From VGBK01 sp043810615 (GTDB lineage: Bacteria > Actinomycetota > Acidimicrobiia > Spongiisociales > UBA11373): a stretch of 27,119 nucleotides of DNA. This document shows, piece by piece, positions 23,246 to 27,119 of the stretch; the first letter of the stretch is position 1; each line of letters opens with the position of its first letter. The stretch spans positions 1 through 27,119 of the forward strand of contig JBDROA010000009.1 of the NCBI GenBank assembly GCA_043810615.1, written 5' to 3'. The position numbers and the translations under genes are program-made. Below the pieces are notes generated by a model. That model was not told where the DNA came from, did not search any database, and saw only the letters and a list, made by a program, of their open reading frames with translations.

Positions 23246-23314
23246 GCTGCAGGACTCGAACCTGCGACCTCTTCCTTGTAAGGGAAGCGCTCTCGCCGCC
23301 TGAGCTAAGCGCCC
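23241..23314 (-). tRNA. tRNA-Val (anticodon UAC)
   Basis: Minus-strand cloverleaf: acceptor GGGCGCT/AGCGCCC (23308-23314 with 23242-23248), D-arm GCTC/GAGC, anticodon stem CTTCC/GGAAG around loop CTTACAA (anticodon TAC, reads GUA), T-arm GCAGG-TTCGAGT-CCTGC. Discriminator A at 23241; CCA is not encoded. A TACCCT box lies upstream on the minus strand. Its 3' side faces the accessory region. Confidence 0.95.
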
Positions 23315-23361
23315 GCGCCAACTCGGAGAGGGTACCAAAGAGCCGCGCCCCCGGCCCGGCC

Positions 23362-24585
23362 TCAGCCGAACAGCGGATCCTGGGCGGGGTGAATGCCGTC
23401 GTTCGAGAGGCGCGCCGGGTCGGCCCCGTCCTCCAGGGGCAGCCAGATGACGAAGCTGGACCCGTCGGGCACCACCGAAGACAGGGTCACCGTCCCTCCC
23501 CCGGCCTCGGCTACCTGGCGCGCGATCGACAGCCCCAGCCCCGCCCTCCTCTCCCGGTGCAGGCGGCTCTGATCCCGCCCCCAGGCCCGCTGGAACACCA
23601 GCGAGTGCTCGCTCTCCGGGATGCCCGGGCCCTGGTCCCGAACCCCCACCCAGGCCCAGCCGTCTACCGTGCCGGCGCCGCAGGACACCGTGCTTCCCGC
23701 CGGGGCCAGGCGCACCGCGTTTCCCGCCAGGTTGGCGACGGCCGAGCGCAGGGCGCTGCGGTCGGCCCGCACCGTGGGCCCGCTGCCCCCGATGTGCTCC
23801 AACTGCAGGCCGCGGGCCTCAGCGGGCACCCGGAACTCCTCGACCACCTCCCGGGCCAGGGCCCCCAGCCGCACCGCCCGGGCGGCGTTGTCGGGCAGTT
23901 CCCGGCGGGCGAAACGGGTCAGGTCGGCCACGCTGCGGGTGAGGCGGTCCACCGAACGGCGCACCACCTTCACCGTCTCCCGCAGCGAGCGGGCGTCGGC
24001 GTGGGGGTCGGAGAGGGCCACGTCGATGCTGGTGGCCATGGTGGCCAGCGGGTTGCGCAGTTCGTGGGAGATGTCCTGTATGAACCGTCGCTGATCTTCA
24101 ACCCCGCCCTCGATCCGCCCCAGCATCCCGTCGAAGGTGTCGGCCAGGCGCTTCAACTCGTCCTGAGGCCCTTCCAGGTGGATGCGGCGAGAAAGGTCCG
24201 ACGCCTGGATCTCCCGGGCCACACGGGTGATCTCTCCCACCGGGCGCAGTACTCGCCCCGCCACCACCCAGCCGGTCCCCAGGCTGGCGGGGAACAGCAC
24301 GGCCAGAGAGATCAGCGACATGGTGCGCAACTTGTCGAGCGCCTCCTGGTTGACCAGTTGCTCCAGGTCGTCTACCGAGGCCTCGTCCAGGTAGAGGGCG
24401 ACGCCGCGATCGCCGGTGACCCGGCGCACTTGCAGGTCCTGGGTGATCGGCCTCCCCTCCAGGGTGCGAGAGAGGGCGAAGTAGATGGACCCCACCACCA
24501 GCACCGCCAGGCCGAACACCACCAGCGTGTAGAGCCCCGCCAGACGGAAGCGGATCGACCGCGCCCAGTGGGGGATCATCTTCAT
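23362..24585 (-). CDS. HAMP-domain sensor histidine kinase
   Basis: A 407-aa membrane sensor. TM1 is at about 17-38 (LAGLYTLVVFGLAVLVVGSI), followed by a short extracytoplasmic loop to about 88 and TM2 at about 88-110. HAMP follows at about 110-165, then the dimerisation/phosphoacceptor block FIQDISHELRNPLATMATS with His174. The ATPase domain has the N box NLAGNAVRLAP (N285, N289), DQGPGIP at 317-323 (G1), and AGLGLSIARQVAEAGGG at 348-364 (G2). It phosphorylates the response regulator encoded just upstream. Its ATG overlaps the regulator stop (ATGA at 24582-24585), so the pair is translationally coupled. The loop is only about 50 residues, which leaves room for a small ligand or envelope stress signal; the stimulus is unknown. 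Confidence 0.92.
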   Translation of the reverse strand: MKMIPHWARSIRFRLAGLYTLVVFGLAVLVVGSIYFALSRTLEGRPITQDLQVRRVTGDRGVALYLDEASVDDLEQLVNQEALDKLRTMSLISLAVLFPASLGTGWVVAGRVLRPVGEITRVAREIQASDLSRRIHLEGPQDELKRLADTFDGMLGRIEGGVEDQRRFIQDISHELRNPLATMATSIDVALSDPHADARSLRETVKVVRRSVDRLTRSVADLTRFARRELPDNAARAVRLGALAREVVEEFRVPAEARGLQLEHIGGSGPTVRADRSALRSAVANLAGNAVRLAPAGSTVSCGAGTVDGWAWVGVRDQGPGIPESEHSLVFQRAWGRDQSRLHRERRAGLGLSIARQVAEAGGGTVTLSSVVPDGSSFVIWLPLEDGADPARLSNDGIHPAQDPLFG

Positions 24586-25268
24586 TCCACCAGACGGTAC
24601 CCGCTCCCCACGATGGTCTCGATGGCGTGGGGCAGGCCGGCGGCCTCCAGCTTGCGCCGCAACTTGCTGACCGTCACCCGCACCGTGTTGGTGAACGGGT
24701 CGATGTTCTCGTCCCAAACGTGGTCCAGAAGGCGCTCGGCGGCCAGCACCTCCCCCGGATGCAACATGAAATAGTGCAGCAGGGCGAACTCCCGGGTGGT
24801 GAGGTCGAGGTCCCGCTCCCCCACGTACACCGTGCGCCGGGCGGCGTCCATGCGCATGGCGCCCACCTGGATGATGGCCCCGGTATGCCGGGAGCGCCGC
24901 CGGCCCAGCGCCCGCAGGCGGGCGAGCAATTCCGGCAGGGCAAAGGGCTTGACCAGGTAGTCGTCGGCGCCGTCGTCGAGGCCGGCCACCCGGTCCTCCA
25001 GCGAGTCCCGGGCGGTCAGCATCAGGACTCGGGGCTGGTCGGTGCCGTCGATCTGGCGATGCCCGCTGTGCAGCCGGCGGCACACCTCGCGCCCGTCGAC
25101 GTCGGGCAGGTTGAGGTCCAAGCAGACGATGTCGTAAGGGCTCACCGCCATCTTCTCCATGGCGTCCCGCCCGGTCAGGGCCAAATCGACGGCGTACCCG
25201 TCGCGCCGGATGCCCTCGGCCAGAGCCTGGGCCAGATCCACTTCGTCTTCGACCACCAGCACGCGCAC
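24582..25268 (-). CDS. OmpR-family response regulator
   Basis: A 228-aa regulator. The receiver domain (1-120) has VVEDEVD with acidic E7/D8, phosphoacceptor D51 in CLDLNLPDVDG, T85 in MLTARD, and K107 in DDYLVKPF. The OmpR/PhoB winged-helix effector (about 132-228) shows LDLTTREFALLHYFMLHPGEVL, VWDENIDPFTNTVRVTVSKLRRKL split over its recognition helix, and the ending TIVGSGYRLVE. GTG 25268 is chosen as start because GAGAGG lies 6 nt upstream and MRVLVVEDE is the standard opening. It would activate or repress promoters when phosphorylated by the adjacent kinase. A minus-strand TACTGT box near 25290-25295 may be its -10 element. Confidence 0.93.
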   Translation of the reverse strand: MRVLVVEDEVDLAQALAEGIRRDGYAVDLALTGRDAMEKMAVSPYDIVCLDLNLPDVDGREVCRRLHSGHRQIDGTDQPRVLMLTARDSLEDRVAGLDDGADDYLVKPFALPELLARLRALGRRRSRHTGAIIQVGAMRMDAARRTVYVGERDLDLTTREFALLHYFMLHPGEVLAAERLLDHVWDENIDPFTNTVRVTVSKLRRKLEAAGLPHAIETIVGSGYRLVE

Positions 25269-25684
25269 GACGTTCCTCTCGATCCCGGGGACAGTATCTT
25301 CGCAAGGGTAAACGCCGCGTAACAAAGCGGGGCGGGCCGGGCCGCCCGGCGCCTCCCCGGCGATGGCTCCCGTCACGGCGGCCTCCGGAAAGGAGGGCCC
25401 GCCGGGCCTCGAGACGAAGCCACGAGGTCCGGCGGGCACGCGCTGCTGCTCGCACCGGGGCGAGGTCCCCGGCCGGGTCGAGCCTTGCCGGCACCCGGAG
25501 GCCGCCCCGGCGTCCGGGCCGGGTATGCCGCCCCGGCCCTGGTGCAGAAGGTACGACCCGGCAGCTAAACGGGTCGTAAGGGGGTGCTTTAGAGGTGTGT
25601 CCGACGGCCCTCGCCCCACCCCGGCGTTGCTCGCCCGGTACTGGCCGCACCGAGTAGTCTCCCCTCGCGTTTGGAGGGAGGAAC
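25269..25684. promoter_or_regulatory. Divergent regulatory gap with 8-bp inverted repeat
   Basis: No gene is seen here. The gap separates the divergent response-regulator and glutamate dehydrogenase genes. ACGACCCG (25553-25560) and CGGGTCGT (25570-25577) form a perfect inverted repeat with a 9-nt loop. A TAGTCT box at 25655-25660 and the ribosome binding site GGAGGGAGG (25673-25681) serve the dehydrogenase. The repeat could be an operator or the end of an upstream RNA. Confidence 0.5.
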
Positions 25685-27043
25685 ATGGCCAAAGTGGCCC
25701 CAGTGGCGGAGGACCTCAACCCGCATCACATCGCCCGGCACCAGTTCGACGAGGCAATCCCCTTCGTAGAAGACCTCAAGGGCTGGAAGGGCACCTCGCA
25801 GTGGCTCTTCGAGCCGGAGCGCGTCGTGAAGGTATCGCTGCCCGTCGTCATGGACGACGGCGAGGTGCAGGTGTTCCGCGGCTACCGGGTGCTGCACAAC
25901 ACCGCTCGCGGCCCGGGCAAGGGCGGCATCCGCTTCTACCCCACGGTGGACGAGGACGAAGTCAAGGCCCTGGCTTCCTGGATGACCTGGAAGTGCGCCG
26001 TGGTCGACATCCCCTTCGGCGGCGCCAAGGGTGGGGTGGAGTGCGACACCACCAAGCTGTCGGTGGACGAGAAGCGCCGCATCACCCGCCGCTTCGTCAC
26101 CGCCCTGGGCGACACCATCGGGCCCTTCACCGACATCCCCGCCCCCGACATGTACACCGATTCCGACACCATGGCGTGGATCTACGACACCTACGCCATG
26201 ATGCACCCCAACAGCGATGCCCTTGCCGTGGTCACCGGGAAGCCGGTGGACCTGGGGGGCAGCCCCGGACGGGGCACTGCCACCGCCCAGGGCTCGGCGT
26301 TCGTCGCCGAGCACCTGCTGGCGCTGGGGGCGGTCCCCGGGTTGTCGCAGATCGCGGACGCGGTGGTCTCCGTCCAGGGCTTCGGCAACGCCGGCCGCCA
26401 CGCCGCCTTCATCCTGCGCGACATGGGCGCCAAGGTGGTGGCGGTGAGCGACTCCAAGGGCGGCATCTACAGCCGCAAGGGCCTCGACCTGGAAGCGGCG
26501 GAGGCCCACAAGAAGGCCACCGGGTCGGTGGTGGGCGCCCCCGGCACCCGCAAGATCGGGATCAAGGGCGCTCTGGAGATCGAGTGCGACATCCTGGTCC
26601 CGGCCGCCCTGGAGAACCAGATCACCCTCGACAACGCCGAGCGGGTGAACGCCCGACTGGTGATCGAGGCGGCCAATGGGCCCACCACGCCGGCGGCCGA
26701 CCGCATCCTCGCCTCCAAGGGCACGGTCCTCGCCCCGGACATCCTGGCCAACGCCGGCGGGGTGGTGGTCTCCTACTTCGAGTGGGTGCAGAACCTGGAG
26801 CACGAGCAGTGGGAGGAGAGCGCCGTGCACGAACGGCTCCGGACCAAGATGTACCGGTCCGCGGAGCACGTGCTCACCACCTACCGCCACATCACGGAGC
26901 GCTTCCCCGAGTACCAGGAGCGCTGGCGCAAGGCCATGCCGGGCGCCAGGTTGCCGCGCAAGCCGGACATGCGGGTCGCCGCCATGGCCACGGCGGTGGG
27001 GCGGTGCAAGACCGCCCTGGACCGGCGCGGCGTCTGGCCGTAG
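25685..27043 (+). CDS. gdhA: Glutamate dehydrogenase (Glu/Leu/Phe/Val dehydrogenase family)
   Basis: A 452-aa cytoplasmic enzyme that interconverts glutamate with 2-oxoglutarate and ammonium using NAD(P). The substrate domain contains GPGKGGIRFYP at 76-86 (substrate-binding K79), MTWKCAVVDIPFGGAKGGV at 100-118 (K103 and catalytic K115), and DIPAPDM at 150-156 (catalytic D155). The Rossmann domain has VQGFGNAGRHAA at 230-241. The length and motifs fit the hexameric class of about 420-450 residues. A related leucine or valine dehydrogenase is less likely given this length and the PAPDM motif. The start is firm: ATG 25685 directly follows a strong purine-rich ribosome binding site. Cofactor preference cannot be assigned by eye. 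A hairpin terminator follows. Confidence 0.93.
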   Translation: MAKVAPVAEDLNPHHIARHQFDEAIPFVEDLKGWKGTSQWLFEPERVVKVSLPVVMDDGEVQVFRGYRVLHNTARGPGKGGIRFYPTVDEDEVKALASWMTWKCAVVDIPFGGAKGGVECDTTKLSVDEKRRITRRFVTALGDTIGPFTDIPAPDMYTDSDTMAWIYDTYAMMHPNSDALAVVTGKPVDLGGSPGRGTATAQGSAFVAEHLLALGAVPGLSQIADAVVSVQGFGNAGRHAAFILRDMGAKVVAVSDSKGGIYSRKGLDLEAAEAHKKATGSVVGAPGTRKIGIKGALEIECDILVPAALENQITLDNAERVNARLVIEAANGPTTPAADRILASKGTVLAPDILANAGGVVVSYFEWVQNLEHEQWEESAVHERLRTKMYRSAEHVLTTYRHITERFPEYQERWRKAMPGARLPRKPDMRVAAMATAVGRCKTALDRRGVWP

Positions 27044-27054
27044 GCCGATGGCTT

Positions 27055-27079
27055 GCCTCCCCCGCACCACGGGGGAGGC
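27055..27079 (+). terminator. Strong GC hairpin after glutamate dehydrogenase
   Basis: GCCTCCCCCG (27055-27064) pairs perfectly with CGGGGGAGGC (27070-27079) around the loop CACCA, 12 nt after the stop codon. There is no T-run, as is common for high-GC actinobacterial terminators. Confidence 0.75.
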
Positions 27080-27119
27080 GCGCCCGGCGTCAGCCGGGGG
27101 CGTAGGCGGCAGGCCTTTG

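Noticed and set aside
25330..25550. Riboswitch in the gap before gdhA
   Set aside because: Many GC-rich self-complementary stretches but no conserved riboswitch core that I can recognise.
23362..25719. One 785-residue kinase fusion in the sensor frame
   Set aside because: The upstream part is an out-of-frame reading of the response-regulator gene; ATG 24585 with ATGA overlap is the natural start.

Overview
The window is about 70% GC, with coding strands that use G or C in almost every third codon position. Exported proteins carry long Thr tracts behind lipoprotein signals. Several genes sit 6-9 nt downstream of TAnnnT boxes with no leader. Together this suggests a high-GC actinobacterium, possibly Acidimicrobiia or a relative. 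That placement is inference from style; there is no rRNA in the window.

Layout. (1) 1-7272 looks like chromosomal core: a membrane-anchored SGNH/DUF459 protein (cut by the window edge), an endonuclease V-like protein, CutA, a membrane protein with an HExxH motif, a DUF1295 membrane protein, a GNAT-type protein, an M23 peptidase lipoprotein, a small unknown ORF and a polysaccharide deacetylase lipoprotein. (2) 7273-8330 is a graveyard: a DUF2177 gene reduced to its two ends, then a Thr-rich lipoprotein gene broken by several frameshifts. (3) 8386-23245 is an accessory region built as modules. A 29-bp element occurs five times in the same orientation (8386, 10792, 15141, 18863, 20846), and a related flank abuts the 3' end of a tRNA-Val gene at 23241-23314. 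Between the elements lie: a large unknown protein; a GT4 glycosyltransferase / hairpin glycosidase-like / GH130 operon; an AbiE-like toxin-antitoxin pair plus a second large unknown protein; a second AbiE pair; and a third AbiE-like pair. (4) 23362-27043 returns to core: an OmpR-type two-component system and a glutamate dehydrogenase.

The accessory region lies on the 3' side of the tRNA, as expected for elements that integrate at tRNA 3' ends. No integrase or transposase is visible. The most interesting reading is a tRNA-anchored array of cassettes, several of them nucleotidyltransferase toxin-antitoxin systems with their own operator-like inverted repeats. The two large unknown proteins share a domain of about 80 residues, which suggests they belong to one accessory functional class. 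The cassette model is inference; the repeats, gene order and motifs are read directly from the sequence.
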